DNA of 48,497 nucleotides from Desulfovibrio sp. (GTDB lineage Bacteria; Desulfobacterota; Desulfovibrionia; Desulfovibrionales; Desulfovibrionaceae): assembly GCF_014803725.1 (NCBI RefSeq), contig NZ_JAAVBE010000007.1:45037-93533 (forward strand), read 5' to 3'. Of this stretch, positions 35,880 to 45,211 are shown piece by piece. A model generated the notes under the pieces. That model was not told where the DNA came from and did no database searches. It was given only the letters and a program-made list of their open reading frames with translations. Position 1 is the first letter of the stretch. The number at the start of each line of letters is the position of its first letter. The position numbers and the translations under genes were made by a program.

Positions 35880-36434
35880 TTACTCTTCACTACGTTTGAC
35901 CCCGCTAAATATCTTAGACCCTGTCGACATACTCCTCACTTGGAGCTTCACGAGTGGCCTGTCAGGTATTGTTTTGAAGTCACCATATCTGATGGTGGTA
36001 TTCCTTGAACTTGATCCTCCGTTATTCTCGGCTGAGGCATCATTATTCTTGAGGGTTTCCGTGCACGATGATTTGCCGGTATGTACGGGGGGTGTGTCTG
36101 CGTCCTGGGACCCTGCATTGCGACAAGCTGCTTTGAGCGCGGAGCAATGGGAGCTGGGCTCCTGTCTTTTTGTCTTTCTGGTGTCCTTTTGCCGTCGGGC
36201 TTCGGCAAGGTACTTCGTGAGCGTTTGCGGTCTGACCTCTATGCCTTTCTCGGCCAGCTTGGCAATAATCTCCGGCAGCTCGAAGCCGCGCTTCTTCATC
36301 CGTTCCAGGGTAGGAGCCAGTGCGAAGATCGTCTGCTTGATGCTCAGTTCCCTGTTCCCTGAAAGGGCGACTTCGGGGCGAAGTTTGTCCAGTTCTTGTC
36401 GGATGCTTTTAACTTGCTCGACGGTGATGGCCAT
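35880..36434 (-). CDS. MobC-like mobilization accessory protein
   Basis: A 184-residue protein. The first 85 residues are helical with a DNA-binding look: TIFALAPTLERMKKRGFELPEIIAKLAEKGIEVRPQTLTKYLAEARRQ reads as a helix-turn-helix followed by a basic stretch. The remainder is low-complexity Ser/Asn/Thr-rich and probably disordered. Small proteins of this layout beside relaxase genes bind oriT and help open it; here the candidate oriT lies about 100 bases upstream of its start. It follows the MobV relaxase on the same strand. I could not assign it to a named MobC family, so the role is inferred from position. Confidence 0.6.
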   Translation of the reverse strand: MAITVEQVKSIRQELDKLRPEVALSGNRELSIKQTIFALAPTLERMKKRGFELPEIIAKLAEKGIEVRPQTLTKYLAEARRQKDTRKTKRQEPSSHCSALKAACRNAGSQDADTPPVHTGKSSCTETLKNNDASAENNGGSSSRNTTIRYGDFKTIPDRPLVKLQVRSMSTGSKIFSGVKRSEE

Positions 36435-36529
36435 TTTTTCTTCTCCTGGGTTGTGCGGCGTATGCCACGATTTCTGCCTTTGGCTTTAAGCGCTCAAGCG
36501 GCACGCTTGCCCACGGCTTCACGCCAGTG

Positions 36530-36550
36530 AAGTATAGTGGGCTATATCTT
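36530..36550 (+). other. Candidate origin of transfer (MobV type)
   Basis: AAGTATAGTGGGCTATATCT resembles the pMV158/MobV recognition sequence, an inverted repeat around AGTATAG-TG-GG-TTATACTT with the nick in the central part. It lies between the relaxase and MobC-like genes. The right arm has one extra T compared with a perfect repeat. Confidence 0.65.
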
Positions 36551-36580
36551 GTTGCAACGCCAAGATTCCTCTCAGATGCC

Positions 36581-37789
36581 TCAGCGCATCCTCATGCCAC
36601 GGGTCTGCTTTTGCCTTTCGGCCTCTTGTCGGATTTGCCGTTCATGCTCGGCCCGCGCACGGGACTCCAATGCCTTTTCCTCCATACGCTGAAGCTGAAA
36701 TTCTTGAAAGCGGAGATGGTTGCCGGAGACCAGGATAAAATCCTGCATGTCCTTCATTTCTGTGGCAGCCTTTTCCTTGGCTTGCGCCATGCGCGTCTGG
36801 AGCTTTTTGTTCTCCGCTTCCAGCGCGGCAGTCATGGATTTCGCCATCCGCACGGCTGCCACCGCCTTATCGCGCTCCTGCAAGAGAGTCTGTGCCTGCC
36901 GGGCCCGCATGTCCCGCTGCCGGGCCACTTCGTCCTTATCTGCAAGAGCCATCTGATACTCAGCTAGTTTTTCCTGGGCAGCGGCGAGGACATCTTTGTA
37001 ATTGAAGAAATTCGCGGCTGGTAATTGCGGGCCATTTTTCAAGGATTCCTCTGCCTCCAAGATACGCTTTCTCCAGATTTCATTTTCCTCAAACAGCGCG
37101 CGGCGCTCGTTCTGAGCGCGGTTCACCTCTTCCTGGAGGTCAAAAAGAATTGCCTCCAATCGGGCGGCATCCCGCCGCATGGAGGCCAGCATTTCATGCT
37201 GCTGTTTATATTCTCTGGTATCCAGATGCTTCTTGGCCGAACCCTTTAACTGCTCCATGCCACGCTCGATGAGGAAGCCACATTTTTGCAGACGCTTGGG
37301 TAATTCATCCTGCAATTTCTTCAGAGCGGTCTTGGTGTAAATATCCTTGGCGCAAAGCCTGCCGTCCTTTGTAATGGGCACATGCAGGAAGTGCATGTGC
37401 GGTGTTTTCTCGTCCATGTGAACCATCGCCGAGATGACATTTTCCTTGCCGACAAACTCCGTGAGATATGCGGCTGCCTCCTCAAAAAAGTGCTTGGTCT
37501 CGTCGGCGTTGAGCTTGTCAAAAAACTCCCTATCTGAGCTGACGACAAGGCCGCACATATGCACCGCATCCTTCCGCACGGCCTTGACCATGAGCAGGTC
37601 GTCGATGCGGTTTTGGATGGCCTGCGCATAGTTTTCCGAGGTTCCCTCATGGAGATCGTAATTTTGGATGCTTCGGGCATAGTCGATATCGGGGTTTGAA
37701 TGGCTTTCGCGCTCGCGTCGATTATGCGACTGGATGCCGCGAACCGCGTCTTTTTTGAACTTGTCCATATGCAAAACGAGAAAAGACAT
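36581..37789 (-). CDS. MobV/Pre-family relaxase
   Basis: Nicks one strand at oriT and pilots it during conjugative mobilization. The 402-residue protein has the Mob_Pre domain in the first 200 residues, with MVHMDEKTPHMHFLHVPI as the HxDExxPHxH metal and catalytic motif, preceded by an N-terminal HNRRERESHSNPDIDYARS block. From residue 215 on it is a long coiled coil (EQLKGSAKKHLDTREYKQQH and later heptads) ending in a basic Arg-rich tail, as in other MobV proteins. GGAGAAGGGGAT leads to the ATG. A type IV secretion system must come from another element in the cell. Confidence 0.92.
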   Translation of the reverse strand: MSFLVLHMDKFKKDAVRGIQSHNRRERESHSNPDIDYARSIQNYDLHEGTSENYAQAIQNRIDDLLMVKAVRKDAVHMCGLVVSSDREFFDKLNADETKHFFEEAAAYLTEFVGKENVISAMVHMDEKTPHMHFLHVPITKDGRLCAKDIYTKTALKKLQDELPKRLQKCGFLIERGMEQLKGSAKKHLDTREYKQQHEMLASMRRDAARLEAILFDLQEEVNRAQNERRALFEENEIWRKRILEAEESLKNGPQLPAANFFNYKDVLAAAQEKLAEYQMALADKDEVARQRDMRARQAQTLLQERDKAVAAVRMAKSMTAALEAENKKLQTRMAQAKEKAATEMKDMQDFILVSGNHLRFQEFQLQRMEEKALESRARAEHERQIRQEAERQKQTRGMRMR

Positions 37790-37957
37790 ATCCCCTTCTC
37801 CCGGTTTCTCTTCTGTGGTGACACTGGTGACAACGAGGACAGCCCGGTATCAGCAAGGCAATCGGGCGTCACCACTCAACTGCGGCACGATGACAACGGT
37901 GACATCCATAAAACCTCATCGCTGCTGGGTCGGCATCACTGTCACCGGCGGCACCGC

Positions 37958-40609
37958 TCACTCTGTCAAGGTTGTCGAAATGGTTTCGTCCTGTTCATCA
38001 GGCAAGCACACGATATAGACCCGCATCCGACCGAGGCCCGGAAGACGTTCCTGGGATTTCAGCCTGTTTTTGGCCGTTGTGCGCAGCCAGCCAGCTTCAC
38101 GTAAAACGCGCACGGCCCTTCTTTCCTCATAGCCCTTGATAACTTCCGCGCGAAAACTTTCCGGCAAAAGCAAATACTCGGTCATGCCGTTGCGGGTGCG
38201 CCGAAACCCCACGCGGTTGACACAGGTGGAGATGGAAGAATCTAGGTCCTGGAACCGACTTGCCCCATGTTGTTCGATAAAGAGGCGCACAGCCGCGAGA
38301 ATGGCCGCGTCTTCTGAAGCACCGATGCCGCCTCGTGTGGTCAGCCAGTCTCCGAAGCAGCGCTCGGCGCAGGAAGCTGCGTCAAAGTCAGCGGGGAGAA
38401 TCCCCATTTCCACGGCGAGCGCCCCGGCCAGTCCGCAGAGCGCGAAGCGCTGCGCCACTCGGCGCACCTGCCCGTCCGCTCCAGGAGGCACCAGGCGCTC
38501 AACCGTGGCGGCAAGTTCAGGCAGCACTTCGGACACAAGCCTTTTCATGGTGCCGGGCTCAGTCAGGTTTTGCAGAAATACGCGGCCAGCATGACCATAA
38601 TTGCTGGCGGCTATCTCCTTCAGGCGATTGACCACGGCCCCGGCATTGGACAGACCATGCAGCTCCGTGAGCATGGCCGTATCCACGGGCAGCCCCACAA
38701 AGCGCACCTCCTGGGCGCCTCTGGATTTCAGCCCGTTTTCCGCCAGCTTTTCGGAAAGCCCCAGCTCGCCGCTGGAGAGAAAGAGCAGCCGCCAGGAGTG
38801 GGATTTTCTGAGCGTGCCTTCGCGGCTGGAACGGCCCTTGCCCTGTCCGTTGGCCAGCATATAGGCGCACTCGGCCAGAACTTTGCCGTTGACCTGGCCC
38901 ACTTCATCCAGAATGAGGACATTGTCATTGTGCAGGGCGGCGATGGTTTCAAGGCCATTGTCGGTGGCGCGCCAACTTCGGACATGTTCCGGGCTTCCCC
39001 ACACCGATGCGGCTATTTGCAGGGCCGTCGTCTTGCCGGAGGAAGATCCGCCCTCAAAGCTGAAACCGCCGCCTTCAAGCCCGGCCAGCCGCAGGAGCGG
39101 CCCGGCAAAGGCCACGCAGAGGGCGAAGCTCAGGCGCGAGTTGCCCACTGCAAGCGCCGCGATTTCGCGCCAGACGTCCAAAGTTCCGGCGGTGCGGTAC
39201 AGATCGCCATGATGCGCGGACTGGAGCACCACCTGTTCGCCAGAGTTCGCGCCATACACGGCATCCGGCAGGATATAGGCGGACATGTCCCAGCCGGTGC
39301 GCGGCACGCAGCGGATGCGCCTGGTCGGCCGGACTGAGGAGAAGAACTCCACGAGCTTTTTCCGGGCAAGGGGATTGCCGAGCCAGCCAGCCGAAACCAA
39401 GACGCTGAACCAGTCCGCCCCCTGGCGGAAAAGCAGTTCAATGGGCATGGCCCAGGTATGCTTCTTGCCGTCAGGGTCAGCCCATTCGAGCATGAGGCCC
39501 CATTCGTTACCATCGCTGTCGCGAGTCATGCCTTTTACCGCGAGCGGTGGCCCGATGCGGACTTCGCTCATCTCGCCGTCGGGCTTCGTATCCTGCTTGT
39601 ACAGCCCGGCGCGTCGTCCTTCAGGTACAAGGAAGAATCCTTCGGGCATGGGACAGCCCACGTCTTCTTTACGCGCCGAGACGATGACAGCGCGCACGGC
39701 CTCAAGGGAACGCAGGCGGTGCAGGTCGTTGAAGTCCGTCGCCCGACCCTCATGCGAAGGACAGACAGCCAGCTTGCCGCCCACAGCCTGTGCTGCCCTG
39801 GACGCCGCATCTTTTCCCGGATTCCACGGCGCGCCGTCAGGCTTGACGGTTTCACAGTCATTATCCGCGCACAGCACCAGTTCTCTTTTCGGGTAGATGC
39901 GGCGCGCCATGCGCGCCACGGCCTCCAGATTCCCGGCATTGAAGGCAACCAGTACGGCGTCCCCTGTAGCCAGATGCAGGCTTGCGCCGGTGGCATAACC
40001 CTCTGCGATGAGCAATGGCCCGTCCCTTGCTCCGCTCTTTGCCGGAAGCGAATAATAGCCGCCGGACGTTTTGCCGCCCTTGAGGAAAAACTTGTCCGTG
40101 CCCTCTGCTGGCTTGTCGGGCAGGATAAATTGGAGGCTTGCAATACGCCCGGAGGGATCCAAGACCTGGACAATGAGCCGCCCATCCTTTGTCTGGCGCA
40201 AACCAAGCGCTGGCACCCCTTTCCGCTTCAGATACGGATGAGTGTCCTGCGCCACACCGGCACTGTTCCAGATACTGCCCGCCAGCTTTGCGGCAGCCTT
40301 CCAGCGGCGTTCCTGCTCCATCCTGGCGGCAGCGTTGGCAGCGGCGATCCGCTCCGCCAGGGCCTTGCGCTGTGCGGAGTTGAGGTCTTTTTCTCCCTTC
40401 GCCGACCACGTTCCTTCGTCCCCGGTGCGCCAATTTTTCCACCAGATGGACGGGGGAGCGTCGAGGAACGCCTTGTACGCGCCATCCTTGCGCCGGGGCC
40501 GCTCCGTGGTTCCGCAGCGATGCAGGAGGCCATCCGCCAGAACGGCCTCGACCTCCAGACCTGCCGCGCGCAGACACTCGGCAAAGTCTCGCAGGATGTC
40601 GGCGCTCAT
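37958..40609 (-). CDS. Toprim/DUF927 primase-helicase replication protein
   Basis: An 883-residue protein combining a primase-like N-terminal half with a DUF927 helicase-like half, typical of plasmids and integrative elements. [13 protein letters not shown] near residue 203 and CADND near 249 are the Toprim Glu and Asp pair. The Walker A loop is [13 protein letters not shown] near 520 and the Walker B is [10 protein letters not shown] near 565. The gene starts at 40,609, where the ATG overlaps the stop of the small HTH gene (ATGA), with GAGGAAAAAGGG before it; a frame to 40,669 would run through that gene. It suggests that the excised element replicates as a circle. Confidence 0.87.
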   Translation of the reverse strand: MSADILRDFAECLRAAGLEVEAVLADGLLHRCGTTERPRRKDGAYKAFLDAPPSIWWKNWRTGDEGTWSAKGEKDLNSAQRKALAERIAAANAAARMEQERRWKAAAKLAGSIWNSAGVAQDTHPYLKRKGVPALGLRQTKDGRLIVQVLDPSGRIASLQFILPDKPAEGTDKFFLKGGKTSGGYYSLPAKSGARDGPLLIAEGYATGASLHLATGDAVLVAFNAGNLEAVARMARRIYPKRELVLCADNDCETVKPDGAPWNPGKDAASRAAQAVGGKLAVCPSHEGRATDFNDLHRLRSLEAVRAVIVSARKEDVGCPMPEGFFLVPEGRRAGLYKQDTKPDGEMSEVRIGPPLAVKGMTRDSDGNEWGLMLEWADPDGKKHTWAMPIELLFRQGADWFSVLVSAGWLGNPLARKKLVEFFSSVRPTRRIRCVPRTGWDMSAYILPDAVYGANSGEQVVLQSAHHGDLYRTAGTLDVWREIAALAVGNSRLSFALCVAFAGPLLRLAGLEGGGFSFEGGSSSGKTTALQIAASVWGSPEHVRSWRATDNGLETIAALHNDNVLILDEVGQVNGKVLAECAYMLANGQGKGRSSREGTLRKSHSWRLLFLSSGELGLSEKLAENGLKSRGAQEVRFVGLPVDTAMLTELHGLSNAGAVVNRLKEIAASNYGHAGRVFLQNLTEPGTMKRLVSEVLPELAATVERLVPPGADGQVRRVAQRFALCGLAGALAVEMGILPADFDAASCAERCFGDWLTTRGGIGASEDAAILAAVRLFIEQHGASRFQDLDSSISTCVNRVGFRRTRNGMTEYLLLPESFRAEVIKGYEERRAVRVLREAGWLRTTAKNRLKSQERLPGLGRMRVYIVCLPDEQDETISTTLTE

Positions 40610-40818
40610 CCCTTTTTCCTCAGTTGCGGCGCGGAATCCCTGGTATGGACGCGGCGCGACGCGAACCATTCTTCCAAATCTTCGATGTCATACATGACGC
40701 GGCTGCCGAGCTTGGCATAGCGCGGGCCGACTTTTTTGCAGCGCCAGCGGGCCAGTGTACATGCCTTCACGCCGTACATGTCGGCGGCTTCCTGTGGGGA
40801 GAGCTTCTTGGTCGCCAT
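40606..40818 (-). CDS. Excisionase-like helix-turn-helix protein
   Basis: A 70-residue protein of the HTH_17/AlpA type: [20 protein letters not shown] is the winged-helix recognition part and [17 protein letters not shown] the usual second half. Such proteins act as excisionases or switch on element genes. The start at 40,818 has AGGAG nine bases upstream; an ATG six bases earlier is only three bases from the site. Its stop overlaps the primase-helicase start, so the two are coupled. Confidence 0.8.
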   Translation of the reverse strand: MATKKLSPQEAADMYGVKACTLARWRCKKVGPRYAKLGSRVMYDIEDLEEWFASRRVHTRDSAPQLRKKG

Positions 40819-40937
40819 CTGCATCTTCTCCTGTTCAGGCTTAAGTGTGTGAATCCATCCAGAACCATCTGGTGAGAACGCACCTTATGGCCAGGAGGAA
40901 ACGCTGAACAGGAGGGGCCTTAGCTCTGGCAAAAGAA

Positions 40938-40978
40938 AACCTCCCCCTCTTAGCTCTAAGAAGGGGAGGTTAAAATTT
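40938..40978 (-). terminator. Intrinsic terminator for AlbA_2 operon
   Basis: AACCTCCCC pairs with GGGGAGGTT, with an inner CTTAG/CTAAG stem. On the minus strand TTTTCTTTT follows; on the plus strand TAAAATTT. It lies between the converging read-out of the 41,054 gene and the promoter region of the HTH gene (40,819-41,053). Confidence 0.75.
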
Positions 40979-41053
40979 CCTGTGGTTTTTTACAGAGTTA
41001 TGCTTGCCACACACCCAAGACGGCAAACCTAAGCACGCTAGGTTTCTCGTCGT

Positions 41054-41935
41054 TCAGGGGTTTTGCACTGGCGCTCCGCCATGGTTGATATACTCCTTAG
41101 GCATCGCCTTGCGAAAAATCTCAACGTAATTTCCCGGCACGGTTTCAACGCCCAGCGCCTTGCCGATTTCCTTGTATTGACGCGTGATTTCATGCTTTGC
41201 GAGTGGATGCGTGAATTCCTTGGTGGCCTTGTTCGCCAAGGTGACAAGGATGTGCATATGTGCTTCCATCTGTTCAATTTCGCGTTTCAACTTTCCTTCT
41301 CTGCCAGATGCCGCAGTAAAGTTAGCCGAGGTCTCCCTGCATTTTTTCTTCAATTCCTCAATTTCTCTATTGAATTTTGCAACATCACAGCCTGGAGCTT
41401 CTCTGCTTTCGCTACACCAGCGCATCTGATTTTCTTCCACGATTTCAGAAATCTGGGTGGCATCGCAGCAATATTCCGGCGAGCCGAGCGCGAAAAATTT
41501 ATTGAAGCCAAGGAGCATGGGAGAAAGAAAGTTTGAGACCTCGCGGCACTGCACATCGTCTTTTCCGCCGGCAGGGATTTCCTCAGGGCTCTTGAACACC
41601 CGGATATGATAATGCCGGAGTGCTTCAAGCTGTTCCCGGTTCGTGGCGGCATGGAGCCTGTCCACCGCTTCCTTCAAGCGGATTGCGTGGGGCACACAAT
41701 GTTTGCGCCATCTCCCCACAAACAGCGCGCATAAAGCGCAAATACCCCACACCAGGCCAGCGCCCACCACAGCGCACCAGAGCAAAACCAGCGCCAACCC
41801 ACTAAGGGAAATCCCCTGGCTCAGTTTGATGACGGCAAACATGGCCGTCAGCCAGGCCACGAGAAAGGCGAGGCAACATCCAAGCGCAGCTATCAGCAGA
41901 AATCCGCCAATCGGGCCTTTGGGAACAAATTTCAT
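41054..41935 (-). CDS. Membrane protein with cytoplasmic coiled coil, partner of AlbA_2 protein
   Basis: A 293-residue protein I cannot assign. Two membrane helices lie near the N-terminus (FLLIAALGCCLAFLVAWLTA and LALVLLWCAVVGAGLVWGI), followed by a large soluble part with a Cys-containing middle (DDVQCREVSNF, PEYCCDATQ, RWCSESREAPGCD) and a coiled coil (FNREIEELKKKCRETSANFT and KLKREIEQMEAHMHI). The start at 41,935 overlaps the upstream stop (ATGA) with GGGAG at good distance; an ATG at 41,950 is possible. The four-base overlap with the AlbA_2 gene suggests the two act together, perhaps as a membrane-anchored effector with a DNA-binding sensor. Function unknown. Confidence 0.75.
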   Translation of the reverse strand: MKFVPKGPIGGFLLIAALGCCLAFLVAWLTAMFAVIKLSQGISLSGLALVLLWCAVVGAGLVWGICALCALFVGRWRKHCVPHAIRLKEAVDRLHAATNREQLEALRHYHIRVFKSPEEIPAGGKDDVQCREVSNFLSPMLLGFNKFFALGSPEYCCDATQISEIVEENQMRWCSESREAPGCDVAKFNREIEELKKKCRETSANFTAASGREGKLKREIEQMEAHMHILVTLANKATKEFTHPLAKHEITRQYKEIGKALGVETVPGNYVEIFRKAMPKEYINHGGAPVQNP

Positions 41936-43416
41936 GAGATAAGCTCCCATTTTCCGCCCTTGCTGGGGCCGGTACGCCGCAGGATACCCTTTTTCTTGAG
42001 CGTGGTTATTCTGGCAAGAACCGTGCGCCGGCTAACGTTCAGAGCATCGGCCAGCTCTGCCGTGGTTATGCGCGGATTGGCGATAATGCGCTCAAGGAGC
42101 GCAGAAAGTTCTGGTGCAATTTCCGGTGCAATTTCTGGTGCAATTTCTGGTGCAAAATCGGGTGGGTTTGCACCCAAAAACCTCCGTTTCTGGTGCAAAT
42201 TCGGTGTTTCTGGTGCAATTTCCGGTGCAACAGCTCCGGCTCCTTCTGCCGACCGCCGCGTCCTGCGCACAATGGCCTTGAATAGCGAGCCCTCCCGATC
42301 ATCTTCAAAATCAATGTCCGGCCATGCCTCAAGAGCGCGCACGATGCCGGAACCGATGCCGTGATAGGGCAAAAGCCCCTTGGCCGCGTAGGAAATCAGG
42401 ATGGGATTGCGGATATGGGAATTGCCTGTTTTGATGTTGGCAATGGTCAGGTTGTTCGGGAGCGTGCCGGGGCTGACGATTTCCACGCGGTCATCAAAGA
42501 TGAAAATCCGAATGGGCGCACTGACAAGATAATCCCGATGCACGAGGGCATTGACCAGCAGCTCCTCAAAAACCCGCTCCGGTATTTCCGGTGTACCTGG
42601 CGCATTGACGCCATTATCGGCCTGTACCTTATGCAAATTCCGCATGACAAAGGCCAGGGCGTCCTTGAAAAGCCTGCTCAGGGGGCCTTCAAAATCTTCA
42701 CTGTCGTCATAGCGGTCAGCGTGAATGGCGAGCCCCGGAAAGCGCACTCCTTTTGCCACGAATTGTGGGTACACCCGCTCAGGCTGCTCGGCAAAGAGCA
42801 GCACCCCCGCCAAGTTGAGATTGCCATCGCTGGCCGCCAGATTGAGATTTTGCAACAGGCGCAACTGCTCAGCGTGCGTATCCGGGAACTCGCTCCCGTA
42901 GCGCTTTTTCAGGAAGTCCCGGAACAGGAGCTTGTCCAGCTTGTCAATCGATGCCTTGCTGGGCAATTCATCGGCATGAAACTGGCTCGTGTACTGGAAA
43001 AGCCGCCGCAATTCCTCCTTTGAATTGATGCGCCGCTTGTCTGCGCCCGCTTTCAGCCAGATGACGCCCTTCTTGTCAAAATAGGGCTTGTCAAGCCCGG
43101 CGGGCACGGTCAGGGCAATCACCACATTGCCGTCCTCGAGAAGGATATTCTGGGTCTGGACATTCAGCGGGCTGCGCACATGCTGGCTCGCGGCGTTGCT
43201 GATAAGCTGGTTCGTCGCCGGCACTTCTGTACCCGGGATGCCGGAAATGCTGCCATCATCCTCCACCCCGATGAAGATGACCCCGCCACTGGCATTGGCA
43301 AAGGCTGCCATTTCCGCCGCCAGAGCATCCACGTTTGTAATTTTGGACTTGAACTGGCGGGTGCTGTCTTCGCCCGCGGCTGCTTCGGCCCTGAGTCTCT
43401 GAAGCGTGAAGGCCAT
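41932..43416 (-). CDS. AlbA_2 (Schlafen-like) domain ATPase-type regulator with winged helix
   Basis: A 494-residue protein of the COG2865 type. Residues 15-120 form the AlbA_2 domain (EDSTRQFKSKITNVDALAAEMAAFANASGGVIFIGVEDDG). Residues 270-375 resemble a GHKL-type ATP site (EELLVNALVHRDYLVSAPI, then DRVEIVSPGTLP and GIGSGIVRAL). A linker of repeated APEI units follows, then a winged helix (ITTAELADALNVSRRTVLARIT). AAGGAG six bases before 43,416 fixes the start. Such proteins are often called putative transcriptional regulators or RecG-like, and AlbA_2 domains also occur in phage-defence genes. It is coupled by a four-base overlap to the membrane protein gene. Confidence 0.87.
   Translation of the reverse strand: MAFTLQRLRAEAAAGEDSTRQFKSKITNVDALAAEMAAFANASGGVIFIGVEDDGSISGIPGTEVPATNQLISNAASQHVRSPLNVQTQNILLEDGNVVIALTVPAGLDKPYFDKKGVIWLKAGADKRRINSKEELRRLFQYTSQFHADELPSKASIDKLDKLLFRDFLKKRYGSEFPDTHAEQLRLLQNLNLAASDGNLNLAGVLLFAEQPERVYPQFVAKGVRFPGLAIHADRYDDSEDFEGPLSRLFKDALAFVMRNLHKVQADNGVNAPGTPEIPERVFEELLVNALVHRDYLVSAPIRIFIFDDRVEIVSPGTLPNNLTIANIKTGNSHIRNPILISYAAKGLLPYHGIGSGIVRALEAWPDIDFEDDREGSLFKAIVRRTRRSAEGAGAVAPEIAPETPNLHQKRRFLGANPPDFAPEIAPEIAPEIAPELSALLERIIANPRITTAELADALNVSRRTVLARITTLKKKGILRRTGPSKGGKWELIS
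42109..42231 (-). repeat. 12-bp tandem repeats encoding APEI linker
   Basis: Units like TTTCTGGTGCAA recur in two clusters (42,109-42,165 and 42,187-42,230). On the coding strand they read A-P-E-I; one copy is read in a shifted frame as L-H-Q-K. Length may vary between strains by slippage. Confidence 0.8.
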
Positions 43417-43472
43417 ACTTGGCTCCTTATTCCTGTGCCTTGTGTACATGATACCCGGAAGAGTCGCAAAAC

Positions 43473-44612
43473 TTACCGTTTGGCGGAAAGGATGGCTGCC
43501 GCCGCGTTGCTGGCAGCCGCCAGTGTCTCCGGCAGAAACTGGGCATATTTTTTTCTGGTGAAGTCCACATTCTTGTGCGTCAGCATTTCGGAGATCATGT
43601 CCATGCTGAATTGCCCGCTGTTGGCGAGGCTGACGGCAAAATGGTGGCGCAGGCCGTGGAAGGGACGAAACTTCGGCGGCAACCCGGCCTGTTTGCGAAA
43701 GCGGTCAACGGCGGAGCAGTCCTTGCGCATGTCGCCGTCCTTGCCGGGGAAGAGAAAGGGACTGCCGGGGAAGCTTTCATTGCGCCACTCCATCTGCCCG
43801 CGCAGCAGATCCTCCACAAGAGCGCTCATGCCGATGGAGAGGGTCTTTCTGCCCTTGGGGTCACGCAGGCGAATGAGCTTGAGGTCGAACGCCACATCTT
43901 CATCGCGCAGCTTGAAAATCTCTCCCCGCCGCATCCCGGTGAAAAATGCCAGCAGCAGCATGTTGCCCACGTCCCGGGCCGGCCATGTGCGCGCGGTATC
44001 CAGAAATGCGCGGGTTTCTTCCGGCGTCAGATGCTCGATGACTTCGTTGTCCTTGATCGGCATTTCGATCTGAAAGCGCAGCGCGGGGCAACGGTTCGTC
44101 TTAAGACCGAAATTGATGATCCGTCGCAAAAGCTCCAGGGCATTCCAGAGCGTGGCAGCCTTGCGCTCACTCAGGGACATCCGAAGTTCCTCCACCATTT
44201 GCGGAGTGATTTCCGAAACGCTGCGCTTGCCGAACAAGGGCTTGAGGTGCTTGAGATAGCGGTTCCTGTCCGTGGTCAGCCCCTTGAGCGTCGGCCCCTT
44301 GATGTCAAAATAGGCATCCGCGATTTCGGCAAAGGGCTTGTCCCTTTCCGCCTGTTCCCGACGGATTTCTCTGGCGGTTTTGACTTCCTCGCCATGCCGG
44401 ATGGCCTTTATCCGCTCGGCCCGAATCTCGGCCGCCACGTCAGGTCCGTAGCCCTCGGAGGTCTTGCCTACCTTTTCCCAAATCAGTCGACGCCCCGATT
44501 TAAAGGTGATATAGAAGCAAAGGTCGGGAGAACCGTTAAAAATATCCGACGTTTCATACACATAAACGCCAGCCCATTTCTTGGGGTGGTAGCGCCTTTT
44601 TTGCGTAGCCAT
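43473..44612 (-). CDS. Tyrosine recombinase (integrase) of the element
   Basis: Catalyses integration into and excision from the tRNA-fMet site. The 379-residue protein has an N-terminal arm-binding region (SGRRLIWEKVGKTSEGYGP), a core-binding domain (FAEIADAYFDIKGPTLKGL) and the catalytic domain. The active-site set is visible: R228 in TGMRRGEI, K256, H319-x2-R322 in FHGLRHHF, H346 in LTHKN and Tyr356 in KKYAQF. The ATG at 44,612 has AAGG upstream; a longer frame reaches 44,690 without a ribosome site. The gene points away from the right att copy, which lies about 200 bases upstream of it beyond three arm-site motifs. These motifs lie in its own promoter region, so the protein may repress itself. 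Confidence 0.95.
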   Translation of the reverse strand: MATQKRRYHPKKWAGVYVYETSDIFNGSPDLCFYITFKSGRRLIWEKVGKTSEGYGPDVAAEIRAERIKAIRHGEEVKTAREIRREQAERDKPFAEIADAYFDIKGPTLKGLTTDRNRYLKHLKPLFGKRSVSEITPQMVEELRMSLSERKAATLWNALELLRRIINFGLKTNRCPALRFQIEMPIKDNEVIEHLTPEETRAFLDTARTWPARDVGNMLLLAFFTGMRRGEIFKLRDEDVAFDLKLIRLRDPKGRKTLSIGMSALVEDLLRGQMEWRNESFPGSPFLFPGKDGDMRKDCSAVDRFRKQAGLPPKFRPFHGLRHHFAVSLANSGQFSMDMISEMLTHKNVDFTRKKYAQFLPETLAAASNAAAAILSAKR

Positions 44613-44668
44613 AAGCTGCCTTGGACTGTGAGTGTGGAGTGTGAAAACGCGTGTTGAGCGGCAAGATT

Positions 44669-44707
44669 TTTCTAACCTATTTCTAACCACACCGTCAATT
44701 TCTAACC
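44669..44707 (+). promoter_or_regulatory. Candidate recombinase arm-type sites, right end
   Basis: TTTCTAACC at 44,669-44,677, 44,680-44,688 and 44,699-44,707, spaced 11 and 19 bases, same strand as those at the left end. The 100 bases from here to the att copy are AT-rich with no gene. Confidence 0.65.
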
Positions 44708-44813
44708 ATTTCCGTCAATGTGGGTCGAAAAATGAATTTTGATAATTTATTGAAATTGCAAACAATTCAAAACAAATCAATCTGCGTCAAAGCCCGTCAA
44801 ATCTCTTTTAAAA

Positions 44814-45069
<256 letters not shown>

Positions 45070-45166
45070 TGTAACGCGAAAAGCAATTTGAAAAAAAACG
45101 AAACGCAATTTGAAAAATTTTTCGCGGGCCTTGGCGGGCATTGGCACGAATTTTGACGCGAAAAAA
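45070..45166 (+). repeat. Candidate transposase-binding sites at phage end
   Basis: TAACGCGAAAA (45,072-45,082) matches ten of eleven positions of the MuA half-consensus AARYRCGAAAR as I remember it. Weaker matches lie at 45,097 and 45,156. GCAATTTGAAAAA is directly repeated at 45,083 and 45,105, a 22-base period. Confidence 0.5.
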
Positions 45167-45211
45167 ATCCGGGCTTGCGCGTGAAGCGTCAGGGCATTAA
45201 AACTCAGGCCC

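Noticed and set aside
35695..36489. 264-codon plus-strand frame opposite the MobC-like gene
   Set aside because: Ser/Leu/Cys-rich shadow; the minus strand has a DNA-binding-like protein in the right place beside a relaxase.
39458..40720. 420-codon plus-strand frame opposite the primase-helicase
   Set aside because: Antisense to a protein with clear Toprim and Walker motifs.
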